A stretch of DNA of 64,000 bases, taken from contig NZ_WPZY01000011.1 in the NCBI RefSeq assembly GCF_013031405.1, forward strand, positions 62,001-126,000, in the 5' to 3' direction. The stretch is from Ruegeria sp. HKCCD8929. GTDB taxonomy: Bacteria; Pseudomonadota; Alphaproteobacteria; Rhodobacterales; Rhodobacteraceae. Within the stretch, counting starts at the first letter, position 1. The number at the start of each line of letters is the position of its first letter. A model generated the notes under the pieces. The model was not told the origin of the DNA. It saw only the letters and a list, made by a program, of their open reading frames with translations, and made no database searches. A program made the position numbers and the translations under genes. Shown here piece by piece: positions 1-8,608 of the stretch.

Positions 1-523
1 TCTGCGTGGGCTGCCCTCCGTGCTGAACGCCGCCCTCGATCAGAATCGCCCGATCCGCAAGGCCTCACAACGGCTGAGCGAGGCGCGGGATGTGCTGTTC
101 CTGGGCCGCGGCTTGATGTATCCGCTGGCGCTGGAAGGGGCGCTGAAACTCAAGGAAATCAGCTATATCCACGCCGAAGGTTATGCGTCGGGCGAACTGA
201 AGCATGGGCCCATCGCGCTGATCGACAAGCACATGCCGGTCGTGGTGATGGCGCCCCGCGATGCGCTGTTCGACAAGACCGTGTCAAACATGCAGGAGGT
301 GATGGCGCGCAAGGGCAAGGTCATCCTCATCTCGGATGACGAAGGCATCGCCGAGGCCGAGGATGGCGTCTGGTCCACCATCCGTATGCCGCATATCCAC
401 CCCAGCCTCACCCCGGTCCTCTACGCGGTTCCGGCGCAGCTGCTGGCCTATCACACGGCGGTGGCCAAAGGGACGGATGTGGATCAGCCGCGCAATCTGG
501 CGAAATCCGTGACGGTGGAGTGA
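1..523 (+). CDS. glmS: Glucosamine-6-phosphate synthase, C-terminal part (cut by window edge)
   Basis: This is the last 174 or so residues of glutamine:fructose-6-phosphate aminotransferase, which makes glucosamine-6-phosphate for peptidoglycan and lipopolysaccharide. The reading frame is open from the first base of the window, so the N-terminal glutaminase domain and first SIS domain lie upstream. The second sugar-isomerase (SIS) domain is visible, with LGRGLMYPLALEGALKLKEI and EGYASGELKHGPIAL. The protein ends in the family's C-terminal loop DQPRNLAKSVTVE, which closes over the sugar site. A GTG at position 20 is internal and not a start. The next gene begins 3 bases after the stop, so the two are probably co-transcribed. 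Confidence 0.96.
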   Translation, partial: LRGLPSVLNAALDQNRPIRKASQRLSEARDVLFLGRGLMYPLALEGALKLKEISYIHAEGYASGELKHGPIALIDKHMPVVVMAPRDALFDKTVSNMQEVMARKGKVILISDDEGIAEAEDGVWSTIRMPHIHPSLTPVLYAVPAQLLAYHTAVAKGTDVDQPRNLAKSVTVE

Positions 524-526
524 ACC

Positions 527-1069
527 ATGGCCAAGCAGTTTCCTGCCCTCGATGACGCCCATCGCAAGTTCATCGAAGAGCAGCACATGTTCTTTGTCGG
601 GACAGCCGGGACCGACGGGCGGGTGAATATCTCGCCCAAGGGCATGGACTCGCTGCGGGTGATGGGGCCGAGCCGGATCTTGTGGATGAACCTGACCGGC
701 AGCGGCAACGAAACCGCCGGGCACCTCCTTGAGGTCAATCGCATGACGCTGATGTGGTGCTCATTCACAACGCGCCCGATGATCCTGCGCGCCTATGGCA
801 CCGCCCGCACCGTGCAGGCGGGTGACGCCGACTGGGAAAAGCTCGCACAGCACTTCCCGCCCCATCGCAGCGCGCGGCAGATTTTCGACGTGGAACTGGA
901 AATGGTTCAGACATCCTGCGGCTATGCGGTGCCGTTCATGGACTACCGCGCGGACCGCGACACCATGCAGAAATGGGTGGACAACAAGTCCGACGCCGAT
1001 ATCCGCGCCTATTGGGTCGAAAAGAACCAGACCACCATCGACGGCAAACCCACCGGCGTCCCTGTCTGA
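527..1069 (+). CDS. Pyridoxamine 5'-phosphate oxidase-like flavin-binding protein
   Basis: A 180-residue soluble protein of the PNPOx-like split-barrel fold, which usually binds FMN or F420. The N-terminal stretch with FFVGTAGTDGRVNISPKG, followed by the LWMNLTGSGNETAGHL segment, is typical of small general-stress PPOX proteins rather than PdxH. The specific substrate cannot be read from sequence. It starts 3 bases after the glmS stop. A GGAG that overlaps the end of glmS serves as ribosome binding site, so translation is probably coupled. No signal peptide or membrane segment is seen. Confidence 0.85.
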   Translation: MAKQFPALDDAHRKFIEEQHMFFVGTAGTDGRVNISPKGMDSLRVMGPSRILWMNLTGSGNETAGHLLEVNRMTLMWCSFTTRPMILRAYGTARTVQAGDADWEKLAQHFPPHRSARQIFDVELEMVQTSCGYAVPFMDYRADRDTMQKWVDNKSDADIRAYWVEKNQTTIDGKPTGVPV

Positions 1070-1078
1070 GGCGGCACG

Positions 1079-1765
1079 ATGCTCACCGCCTATTTTGACC
1101 AAATTAAAGCTCACGCCGACCCTGAACGCGCAACGCAGGTCGCCGCCTATCACAAGGCCGAGCGCTCCTATCTGGGTGTGCCGGTACCGGTCCTGAACGA
1201 CCTGACCAAGGCGTGGCGGCGGGAGCTGTCGGTGGAGGATCGGGTGACGCTGGCCGACGCACTCTGGCAGACCAACATTCACGAAGCCCGTGTCGCCGCC
1301 TCCAAACTGCTGACGCAGGCGCGCATCCGCCCCGATGACGCCGTTTGGGATTTGCTGCAAGGCTGGGTGCCCGATTTCGACGGCTGGGCGGTGGCCGATC
1401 ACGCGTGTTCAGCAATCCAGAAGCGGCTAATGGCCGATCCCGCGCGGCTGGATCAGGTCGAACTCTGGACCCAGTCGGATCACATGTGGACCCGCCGCGC
1501 GGCGCTGGTGGCCACCCTGCCCTGGACCAAACAGAACCACCCCAAGCCCGAGGATCTGGACCGCCGCGACCGCATCCTGGGCTGGGCGGCGGGCTATGTG
1601 CCTGACCGCGACTGGTTCATCCAAAAGGCCATCGCCTGGTGGCTGCGGGATCTGTCAAAACACGACGCCCTGCGGGTTCACGCCTTTCTGAAGGAACATG
1701 GGGATCAGATGAAGGCCTTTGCCCGCAAGGAAGCAGGCAAATACCTGAAGGTTCAGTTGGCGTAG
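1079..1765 (+). CDS. DNA alkylation repair protein, AlkD-like HEAT-repeat family
   Basis: A 228-residue all-helical protein resembling the AlkD family of DNA glycosylases, which remove positively charged alkylated bases without flipping them. The N-terminal region [21 protein letters not shown] and the central WD..D.WA / W(T)[11 protein letters not shown] segments match this family. The start is the ATG 9 bases after the previous stop, preceded by GAGGCGG. The 3' end overlaps the convergent lipoprotein gene by 13 bases. The family assignment is good, but the activity on a given lesion is inferred. Confidence 0.82.
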   Translation: MLTAYFDQIKAHADPERATQVAAYHKAERSYLGVPVPVLNDLTKAWRRELSVEDRVTLADALWQTNIHEARVAASKLLTQARIRPDDAVWDLLQGWVPDFDGWAVADHACSAIQKRLMADPARLDQVELWTQSDHMWTRRAALVATLPWTKQNHPKPEDLDRRDRILGWAAGYVPDRDWFIQKAIAWWLRDLSKHDALRVHAFLKEHGDQMKAFARKEAGKYLKVQLA

Positions 1766-2187
1766 ACGTCCAACTCGACCAGTTGGTCGATCGGCTCCAA
1801 CAGCGCCCGCATCGCATCCAGCGACAGCCTGCTGCCGGCGCCCGGATCACCCGGGACCGGGATCAGCGTCACATAAGCCTGCGCGCCAGTTTTCCGCGAC
1901 ACCACCCGGCCATTACGCTCAACCTGAACCAGCGGCGTCTCCATCCAGCGGCCCGGCTTGGTGGGGTCGCCAAGCCCGGCGATGGTCTGGCGTGCCCCGG
2001 TCCATCCGGGGCCTGCTGCGACTTGCTCAATGCCCCCGGCATCATCCACTTCGACAGCATCAACCGGCGCTTCGGCCACAACCGGTTCGGGCTGCGCGCC
2101 CGCACCGCCAAACAAACGATCAGAGGTCGCGCGGATGCTGTCGCAACCGGTCATCAGAACCAAAGAAACCAAAGCAACATATCTCAT
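1753..2187 (-). CDS. Small lipoprotein of unknown function
   Basis: A 144-residue protein with a short signal peptide ending in a lipobox, LVLMTGC, so it should be processed by signal peptidase II and lipidated at Cys15. After a low-complexity Ala/Val/Pro/Glu linker (residues 25 to 55) there is a compact domain with WMETPLV and [33 protein letters not shown]. The end [13 protein letters not shown]... [10 protein letters not shown] resembles small envelope lipoproteins common in Rhodobacteraceae, but I do not recognise a function. It is convergent with the AlkD-like gene (13-base overlap) and divergent from moaA with about 90 bases between starts. Confidence 0.75.
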   Translation of the reverse strand: MRYVALVSLVLMTGCDSIRATSDRLFGGAGAQPEPVVAEAPVDAVEVDDAGGIEQVAAGPGWTGARQTIAGLGDPTKPGRWMETPLVQVERNGRVVSRKTGAQAYVTLIPVPGDPGAGSRLSLDAMRALLEPIDQLVELDVYAN

Positions 2188-2277
2188 GCAACGGAGCCTA
2201 GCTGTGCCGTTGCCAATGTGCCAGCCAAATTGCGGTTGGCCCTTGCCGCAGGCATCCGCCCGCTTTACCTATGGCGC

Positions 2278-3285
2278 ATGACTGCCCCACTGATCGATCC
2301 CTTCGCCCGCGCCATCACCTATCTCCGTGTCTCGGTCACGGACCGGTGCGATTTCCGCTGCGTCTATTGCATGTCGGAAAACATGACCTTTCTGCCCAAG
2401 AAAGACCTTCTGACACTGGAAGAATTGGACCGCATGTGTTCGACCTTCATCGGCATGGGGGTGGAAAAGCTGCGCATCACCGGCGGCGAACCTTTGGTGC
2501 GGCGGGATATCATGACCTTTTTCCAATCGATGACCCGGCATCTGGACAGCGGCGCGCTGAAAGAGCTGACGCTGACCACCAATGGATCACAGCTCCACCG
2601 CTTTGCCGATCAGCTTTATGCGGCGGGCGTGCGGCGGGTGAATGTCTCGCTTGACACGCTGGATGAGAAGAAATTCAGCGATGTGACCCGTTGGGGCCGC
2701 CTAAAACAGGTGCTGGGCGGCATCGACGCGGCGCAGAAGGCGGGGCTGAGGATCAAGATCAACGCGGTCGCGCTCAAGGGCTTCAACGAGGATGAGTTGC
2801 CCTCCATCACCGAATGGTGCGCCGAGCGGGGCATGGACCTGACCTGGATCGAGGTCATGCCGATGGGCGATATTGGCAACGAGGACCGGCTGGATCAATA
2901 CTGGTCGCTCAAGGACGTGCGGGCCGAATACGAGAACCATTATCAGGTAACCGATCTGGCCGAGCGCACCGGCGGACCGGCCCGCTATGTGCGGCTGGAG
3001 GAGACCGGGCAGAAGATCGGCTTCATCACGCCGCTGTCCCACAATTTCTGCGAAAGCTGCAACCGGGTGCGCCTGACCTGCACCGGTGAGCTCTATATGT
3101 GCCTCGGGCAGGAAGACATGGCCGATCTGCGCAAACCCTTGCGCGATCACCCGGACAGCACCGAGCCGCTGCAGGCCGCCATCCGCGCCGCCATCAGCCA
3201 CAAGCCCAAGGGGCACGATTTCGACTACTCCCGGCAACGGGCGGACGGTCAGATGTCGCGTCACATGAGCCATACAGGCGGCTGA
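2278..3285 (+). CDS. moaA: GTP 3',8-cyclase (molybdenum cofactor biosynthesis protein A)
   Basis: A radical-SAM enzyme of 335 residues that converts GTP to 3',8-cyclo-GTP, the first step of molybdopterin synthesis. The N-terminal SAM cluster motif is CDFRCVYC (Cys24, 28, 31). The C-terminal cluster motif is [18 protein letters not shown] with the CxxC-x13-C spacing. The chain ends in the double glycine (SHTGG) that is essential in MoaA. The frame stays open upstream to 1639, but family length and the [22 protein letters not shown]-terminus place the start at ATG 2278. No strong Shine-Dalgarno is visible there. The molybdenum cofactor is needed by the iorAB-type hydroxylase at 25.4 kb. waaA starts one base after the stop. 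Confidence 0.95.
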   Translation: MTAPLIDPFARAITYLRVSVTDRCDFRCVYCMSENMTFLPKKDLLTLEELDRMCSTFIGMGVEKLRITGGEPLVRRDIMTFFQSMTRHLDSGALKELTLTTNGSQLHRFADQLYAAGVRRVNVSLDTLDEKKFSDVTRWGRLKQVLGGIDAAQKAGLRIKINAVALKGFNEDELPSITEWCAERGMDLTWIEVMPMGDIGNEDRLDQYWSLKDVRAEYENHYQVTDLAERTGGPARYVRLEETGQKIGFITPLSHNFCESCNRVRLTCTGELYMCLGQEDMADLRKPLRDHPDSTEPLQAAIRAAISHKPKGHDFDYSRQRADGQMSRHMSHTGG

Positions 3286-3286
3286 T

Positions 3287-4585
3287 ATGTCCGCTGACGG
3301 CAGCCGCCCGACGCTGCTCTACTCCGTTTATCGCGGCGCAACGGCGGTACTCGCCCCGTTTGCCTGGACCACCGTGCGGCGCAAGCTGAGCCGTGCCGGA
3401 GTACCAGTCGAACGCCAGCAGGAGCGCCTCGGCCATGCCAGCCTGCCCCGCCCGCCGGGCCAGCTGATCTGGTTTCACGCCGCCAGCGTCGGCGAAAGCC
3501 TCTCGGTCCTGCGCCTGATCACCCTGCTTGGCGAACGGCTGCCGGGCGCGGAGTTCCTGATCACCTCCGGCACGCCCACCTCAGCAGCGCTGATCGCAAA
3601 ACGCCTTCCGCCGCGCACCCGCCACCAGTACCCGCCGCTCGACGCCGTAGGGCCGGTCCGCCGCTTTCTCAGCCACTGGCGCCCCGACGCGGGCATCTTT
3701 GTGGAAAGCGAGTTATGGCCCCAGCTCATCGTCGAGGCTGATGCCGCTGGCATCCCGCTGGCCCTGCTGAACGCCCGGCTCTCGGACACATCGGTTGCGG
3801 GCTGGAAGAAACGCCCTAATACCGCCCGTTTCATCCTGAGCCGCTTCAGCCTGTTTCTTACCCAAAACGACAAGACCGCAGACAATCTCGTGGCCATGGG
3901 TGCCGACCCCAAGCTGGTGCGCCCCGGCACCAACCTCAAGGCCATGGCAGGCCCCTTGCCCGTGGATGAAACCACACTCGCAAAAATCCGCAGCGAGATC
4001 GGCACCCGCCCGGTCTGGGTCGCCAGTTCCACCCACTACGGTGAAGAAGAGGTGGTCCTGACCGCCCATGCCGAATTGCTGGAACACCACCCGGACCTGC
4101 TGCTGCTGCTGATCCCGCGCCATCCCGAACGCGGCGACGCGGTCACCGGGCTGATCGCAAAGGCAGGCCTCACCTGCGCAAGGCGCACGGAAAACGAGCC
4201 CGTCACCGAAAATACCCAGATCTATCTCGCCGATACGCTGGGCGAGACCGGCACCTGGTACGCGCTCTGCCCGCTGGTCTTCCTCGGCGGTTCCCTGCTG
4301 CAGATCGGCGGCCACAACCCGTTCGAACCGGCGCAGGCGGGCGCGGCAGTGATCACCGGCCCCGGCACCTACAATTTCGCCGAAACCTTCGCCCCGCTCA
4401 TCGCAAACGGCGGCGCCGTCGAGGTCAAAACCGCCGAAGATCTAACGAACGCCGTCTCCCATTGGCTGCAGGACGAGGCATCCTTCTCCGCAGCTCGCAC
4501 CGCCGCCAGCAGCTGCGTCACCCAGCAACAAGCCGCCCTCGACACCGTCATCGACACGCTCTGCGATCAGTTGTCCCTCAAATGA
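3287..4585 (+). CDS. waaA: 3-deoxy-D-manno-octulosonic acid (Kdo) transferase
   Basis: A 432-residue GT30 glycosyltransferase that adds Kdo from CMP-Kdo to lipid A precursor on the cytoplasmic face of the inner membrane. Recognisable blocks are WFHAASVGESLSVLRLI in the N-terminal Rossmann domain, FVESELWPQLI followed by LLNARLSD, and in the C-terminal domain the GGSLLQIGGHNPFEPAQAG nucleotide-sugar block. Length fits the family. It starts one base after the moaA stop, so the two genes form an operon although their pathways are unrelated. Confidence 0.94.
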   Translation: MSADGSRPTLLYSVYRGATAVLAPFAWTTVRRKLSRAGVPVERQQERLGHASLPRPPGQLIWFHAASVGESLSVLRLITLLGERLPGAEFLITSGTPTSAALIAKRLPPRTRHQYPPLDAVGPVRRFLSHWRPDAGIFVESELWPQLIVEADAAGIPLALLNARLSDTSVAGWKKRPNTARFILSRFSLFLTQNDKTADNLVAMGADPKLVRPGTNLKAMAGPLPVDETTLAKIRSEIGTRPVWVASSTHYGEEEVVLTAHAELLEHHPDLLLLLIPRHPERGDAVTGLIAKAGLTCARRTENEPVTENTQIYLADTLGETGTWYALCPLVFLGGSLLQIGGHNPFEPAQAGAAVITGPGTYNFAETFAPLIANGGAVEVKTAEDLTNAVSHWLQDEASFSAARTAASSCVTQQQAALDTVIDTLCDQLSLK

Positions 4586-4600
4586 CCCCACACCTTCATC

Positions 4601-4643
4601 TTTTTACAAGTACTCCGGGGAGCGCGAGGGGCTGGCCCCTCGC
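4601..4643. repeat. Dispersed palindromic intergenic element, copy A
   Basis: The sequence tactccggggagcgcgag leads into a perfect inverted repeat: gcgaggggc (4624-4632), spacer tg, gcccctcgc (4635-4643). A closely similar element lies at 31599-31642. This copy sits between the convergent ends of waaA and the first M20 gene and may act as a bidirectional transcript end, but no uridine run directly follows the stem on either strand. Confidence 0.6.
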
Positions 4644-4657
4644 ACCCGACCTCTCCA

Positions 4658-5821
4658 TCACGCCGCAGGCATCCGCTGTTCGACAATCTCGGCCCACCAG
4701 CTGCACCCGGCCGGAATCGCCTCGTCGTTGAAGTTGTATTCCGGGTGATGCACCATCGCGGTGTCGCCATTGCCGACCAGAATGTAGGCCCCCGGGCGCT
4801 CCTCGAGCATGAACGCGAAATCCTCGCCCCCCATGACCAGCGGCGCCTCTTCGCACTCGCCCGAGACGGCCCGCGCCACAACAGCGGCGAACTCGGTCTG
4901 CTCGTCGCTGTTCACCATCACCGGATAGCCCCGGATATAGGTGATGTCCGCCGTACCGCCGAAGGTCGCCGCGATGCCGTTGCAGATCTCGCCAATCCGC
5001 TTTTCGGCCAGATCGCGCATCTCCTTGCTCATCGTGCGCACGGTGCCTTTAATCTGCACCGTCTGCGGGATCACGTTGAACGCCTTGGACGAGGTCTCGA
5101 ACGAGGTGACCGAGACCACCACCTGATCGATCGGATCGGCATTGCGCGACGCAATCGTCTGCAGCGCCAGCACCGTCTGCGCCGCCATCACCGTGGTATC
5201 GACGGTTTCCTGCGGCTTGGCCGCGTGCCCGCCACGCCCCTCCAGCGTGATGTCGAATTGATCGGTGGCGGCAAAGAACGCACCGGGACGGATGGCGAAC
5301 GAGCCAACCGGCCTGCCCGGCCAGTTGTGCATCCCGTAAACCTCTTGAATGTTCCAGCGCTCCATCATGCCGTCTTCACACATCTCGCGGCCACCGCCGC
5401 CACCCTCTTCGGCGGGCTGGAAGATCACCACCACGGTGCCGTCGAAATTGCGGGTCTCGGACAGGTATTTCGCCGCGCCCAGCAGCATCGCCGTGTGGCC
5501 GTCATGACCGCAGGCATGCATCGCGCCCGGCGTTTTCGAGGCATAATCCAGCCCGGTCGCCTCAAGGATCGGCAGCGCATCCATATCGGCGCGCAGACCG
5601 ATGACCTTGCCCTTGCTGTCGGACTTGCCCTTGATCACGCCGACCACACCGGTGCGGCCAATGCCGGTGACCACCTCGTCACAGCTAAACTCCTTCAGCT
5701 TCTCGGCCACCAACGCGCTTGTGCGATGGGTTTCGAACAGGATTTCCGGGTTCTCGTGAATGTCTTGTCGCCATGCGGTGATTTCACCCTGCAACTCGGC
5801 AAAACGATTCTTGACTGGCAT
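4658..5821 (-). CDS. M20 family amidohydrolase (hippurate hydrolase-like), paralogue 1
   Basis: A 387-residue cytoplasmic M20D metallopeptidase, the family of hippurate, indole-acetyl-amino-acid and N-acyl-amino-acid amidohydrolases. Metal-site blocks are HACGHDGHT (with the metal-binding Cys), FQPAEEGGGGG, YGMHNWPG and, near the C-terminus, MVHHPEYNFND. The frame runs open past the start. ATG 5821 (MPVKNRFAELQ) was chosen because it aligns with the two paralogues and has AGGAGAG before it. It is the promoter-distal member of three tandem copies downstream of a peptide-transport ATPase and an ArgE-like gene. The substrate is probably an N-acylated amino acid or small peptide; this is inferred from context. 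Confidence 0.9.
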   Translation of the reverse strand: MPVKNRFAELQGEITAWRQDIHENPEILFETHRTSALVAEKLKEFSCDEVVTGIGRTGVVGVIKGKSDSKGKVIGLRADMDALPILEATGLDYASKTPGAMHACGHDGHTAMLLGAAKYLSETRNFDGTVVVIFQPAEEGGGGGREMCEDGMMERWNIQEVYGMHNWPGRPVGSFAIRPGAFFAATDQFDITLEGRGGHAAKPQETVDTTVMAAQTVLALQTIASRNADPIDQVVVSVTSFETSSKAFNVIPQTVQIKGTVRTMSKEMRDLAEKRIGEICNGIAATFGGTADITYIRGYPVMVNSDEQTEFAAVVARAVSGECEEAPLVMGGEDFAFMLEERPGAYILVGNGDTAMVHHPEYNFNDEAIPAGCSWWAEIVEQRMPAA

Positions 5822-5843
5822 ATCTTGTCTCTCCTTGGAATTC

Positions 5844-7007
5844 TCAAGCCGCCGGCATCCGGCGCTCGACCATTTCGGCAAACCACGAGCATCCCAGCGG
5901 GATGATCTCGTCGTTGAAATCGTATTCGGGGTGGTGCAGCCCGGCGCTGTGGCCATTGCCCAACATGATGAAGGCGCCCGGGCGTTCCTCGAGCATGAAT
6001 GAGAAATCCTCGCCCCCCATCACCATCGGCGCCTCGTCGCAGCTGCCACCTACCGCAATCGCGGCCTCGGTGGCATGTGCAGTCGGCTCGGCGGCGTTGA
6101 TCGTCACCGGCACGCCGCGCGAATAGGTGACTTCGGCATTGCCGCCGAACGTGGCGGCGATGCCCTGCACTACCTCACCAAGACGTTGCTCGATCAACTC
6201 GCGCATCTCGTTCGAATGGGTCCGCACCGTGCCGCGCAGACGGGCCGATTGCGGGATCACGTTGAACGCGTTCGAGGAGGTTTCAACCGACGTCACCGAC
6301 AGCACCGCCTGCAGAATAGGATCGGCATTGCGCGACACGATGGTTTGCAGCGCGACGATGACCTGAGACAGCATCACGGTGGTATCTATCGTCTCCTGCG
6401 GTTTGGCGGCGTGACCGCCGCGGCCTTCGAGGTGTATGTCGAACTCGTCCGCTGCGGCCAGCAATGGGCCAGAGCGGATGGCGAACTGTCCGGTGGGCAG
6501 CCCCGGCATGTTGTGCATGGCATAGACCTCCTGAATGCCGAACCGGTCCATCAGCCCGTCCTTGCACATCGCCCCGGCGCCATTGCCGCCCTCTTCGGCG
6601 GGCTGAAAGATCACCACCGCCGTGCCGTCAAAATTCCGCGTCTCAGCCAGGTATTTCGCAGCCCCCAGCACCATTGCCGTGTGGCCGTCGTGACCGCAGG
6701 CATGCATCGCGCCCGGCGTCTTCGAGGCGTGGTCCAGCCCCGTCTGCTCCTGCATCGGCAGGGCATCCATGTCGGCACGCAGGCCGATCACCCTGCCTTG
6801 TGTATCCGTCTTGCCACGGATCACGCCGACCACACCGGTTCGGCCAATGCCGGTCACCACCTCGTCACAGCCGAAAGCAGCCAGCTTTTCCGCCACCAGC
6901 GCGCTGGTACGGTGGGTGTCATAGAGGATCTCGGGGTGCTCGTGAATGTCGCGCCGCCAGGCGGTGATCTCGCCACGCATCTCCGCAAGGCGGTTCTTGA
7001 TCGGCAT
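5844..7007 (-). CDS. M20 family amidohydrolase (hippurate hydrolase-like), paralogue 2
   Basis: The second of three tandem M20D amidohydrolases, 387 residues. It is very close to paralogue 1: both start MP(V/I)KNR, share the same HACGHDGHT block and end in RRMPAA. The metal-binding pattern is intact (HACGHDGHT, FQPAEEGGNG, YAMHNMPG, GLHHPEYDFND). The start ATG at 7007 is preceded by GGGAGAG. It lies 22 bases upstream of paralogue 1 in the same leftward operon. Differences are concentrated in the lid domain (residues about 185 to 290), as expected if the copies have diverged in substrate range. Confidence 0.9.
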   Translation of the reverse strand: MPIKNRLAEMRGEITAWRRDIHEHPEILYDTHRTSALVAEKLAAFGCDEVVTGIGRTGVVGVIRGKTDTQGRVIGLRADMDALPMQEQTGLDHASKTPGAMHACGHDGHTAMVLGAAKYLAETRNFDGTAVVIFQPAEEGGNGAGAMCKDGLMDRFGIQEVYAMHNMPGLPTGQFAIRSGPLLAAADEFDIHLEGRGGHAAKPQETIDTTVMLSQVIVALQTIVSRNADPILQAVLSVTSVETSSNAFNVIPQSARLRGTVRTHSNEMRELIEQRLGEVVQGIAATFGGNAEVTYSRGVPVTINAAEPTAHATEAAIAVGGSCDEAPMVMGGEDFSFMLEERPGAFIMLGNGHSAGLHHPEYDFNDEIIPLGCSWFAEMVERRMPAA

Positions 7008-7022
7008 ATCTGTCTCTCCCTG

Positions 7023-8189
7023 TCACGCCACCGGCATGCGCCGTTCCACCAATTCCGCAAACCAGCTGCACCCGGCGGGAATGGCACCGTCATCAAAGTT
7101 GTAGGCGGGGTGATGGCACATGGCCGTGTCCCCGTTCCCGATGAAGATATAGGCGCCGGGCCGTTCTTCCAGCATGTAGGCGAAATCTTCTGACGGCATG
7201 ATCGGGTCGGTGTTCGAATTTACCTTGCCGGCAACCGCTTCGGCCGCTTCGGCGGCGTGGCGCGTCTCGGTCTCGGAATTGACCGTGACCGGATAGCCAG
7301 GGGTCCAGGTCACCTCGGCCCTGGCCCCGAAGGCAGAGGCGGTGTCTTCGGCGATCCGGCGCACCCGTTCCTCAGCGATGGCGCGGTATTCCGGGTCCAG
7401 CGTGCGCACCGTGCCAAGAAGGCGCGCGGTATGGGCGATCACGTTCGAGGCCACGCTGTCGGTTTCGAACGTGCCCACCGTCAGCACCACCCGCTTGACC
7501 GGATCGACCGTGCGCGCCACCACCGATTGCAGGGACACCACGATCTGCGAGGCGACCAGCGTGGTGTCCACCGCGTCATGAGGCGCCGCCGCATGGCCGC
7601 CCTTGCCAGTCACGACGATCTCGAACTCGTCGGACGAGGCCAGCAGCGCGCCGGGTCGGATGGCAAACTCGCCCACCGCCATGCCGGGCATGTTGTGCAT
7701 GCCATAAACCTCCTGAATACCCCAGCGCTCCATCAGCCCGTCCTGACACATGGCAAGGCCTCCAGCGCCGCCTTCTTCGGCGGGCTGAAAGATCAGCACG
7801 GCGGTGCCGTCGAAATTGCGCGTCTCGGCGAGGTACTTCGCAGCACCCAGCAACATCGAGGTGTGGCCGTCATGGCCGCAGGCGTGCATCTTTCCGGGCA
7901 CGCTCGAGGCATAATCGAGCCCCGTCGCCTCTTCGATCGGAAGCGCGTCCATATCGGCGCGCAGGCCGATCACGCGGCCCTTACTGCCGCTCTTGCCCTT
8001 GATCACTGCCACCACACCGGTCTTGCCGATGCCGGTGGTGATGTCATCGACGCCAAAGGATTTCAGCCGCTCGACCACGAAGGCCGCGGTTTCATGCACG
8101 TCATACAGCAGTTCCGGATGGGCATGCAGATGGCGGCGCCAGCCGGTAATCTCGTCATGCATATCGGCCAGTCGGTTCTTGATCGGCAT
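7023..8189 (-). CDS. M20 family amidohydrolase (hippurate hydrolase-like), paralogue 3
   Basis: The promoter-proximal copy of the M20D triplet, 388 residues. It is the most divergent of the three, with YDVHETAAFVVERL near the N-terminus and PSEDFAYMLEERPGAYIFIG near the C-terminus, where the other two have MGGEDFxFMLEERPGA. Catalytic blocks HACGHDGHT, FQPAEEGGAGG, YGMHNMPG and MCHHPAYNFDD are complete. GGAGGGAGG precedes the ATG. It is followed after 15 bases by paralogue 2 and preceded by the NTF2-like gene. Confidence 0.9.
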   Translation of the reverse strand: MPIKNRLADMHDEITGWRRHLHAHPELLYDVHETAAFVVERLKSFGVDDITTGIGKTGVVAVIKGKSGSKGRVIGLRADMDALPIEEATGLDYASSVPGKMHACGHDGHTSMLLGAAKYLAETRNFDGTAVLIFQPAEEGGAGGLAMCQDGLMERWGIQEVYGMHNMPGMAVGEFAIRPGALLASSDEFEIVVTGKGGHAAAPHDAVDTTLVASQIVVSLQSVVARTVDPVKRVVLTVGTFETDSVASNVIAHTARLLGTVRTLDPEYRAIAEERVRRIAEDTASAFGARAEVTWTPGYPVTVNSETETRHAAEAAEAVAGKVNSNTDPIMPSEDFAYMLEERPGAYIFIGNGDTAMCHHPAYNFDDGAIPAGCSWFAELVERRMPVA

Positions 8190-8209
8190 ATCCGGTCCTC
8201 CCTCCTCGT

Positions 8210-8605
8210 TTACCTTGAACTTCCGGCGTATTTGTCACCAACATCTTCGCGCACCGGATGGGTGTCGTAGTAGATCCGCATGGCCACAAACCTGTCGCCG
8301 GGCCCAAAGGTGAAATGATCCACGCCTTCAAATACGATCTGCTCGCCGCTGTTCAAAACCCATTCGTATTGAAAACGAGCCGCTGCGGTTCGACCGCCTT
8401 CACCGAACAGAACATCCAGGACCGTAAGCTTGCTTGATGCCGAAGCTGCATCGAGTTTGGCGAAAAACTCAGGTGCCTTCATGATCCCCAGAAACGGAGA
8501 ATGAACGTCGGCATCCGGCGCGAAGAGCTGCAGAATAGCGGGGATGTCACCGGCGGTCAGGGCTTCGAAATAGGAGTGTATTCTTTCTGACCGCGCCGCT
8601 GACAT
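8210..8605 (-). CDS. NTF2-like / SnoaL-like protein
   Basis: A 131-residue protein with the cone-shaped NTF2-like fold: an N-terminal helix (SERIHSYFEALTAGDIPAILQLFAPDADVHSPFLG), then strands ending in GVDHFTFGPGDRFVAMRIYYD. Members are ketosteroid isomerase-like enzymes, ligand binders or accessory proteins. No specific catalytic pair can be assigned. It lies 3 bases after the ArgE-like gene and 20 bases before the M20 triplet, so it belongs to the peptide-degradation operon. Confidence 0.8.
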   Translation of the reverse strand: MSAARSERIHSYFEALTAGDIPAILQLFAPDADVHSPFLGIMKAPEFFAKLDAASASSKLTVLDVLFGEGGRTAAARFQYEWVLNSGEQIVFEGVDHFTFGPGDRFVAMRIYYDTHPVREDVGDKYAGSSR

Positions 8606-8608
8606 GCC

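Noticed and set aside
1639..2277. N-terminal extension of the moaA frame by about 210 codons
   Set aside because: The extra part lies over the AlkD-like gene end and the lipoprotein gene and has no MoaA-family similarity.
4745..8270. Long antisense open frames opposite the M20 triplet
   Set aside because: Low-complexity His/Arg-rich translations repeat in each paralogue, as expected for shadows of high-GC genes.
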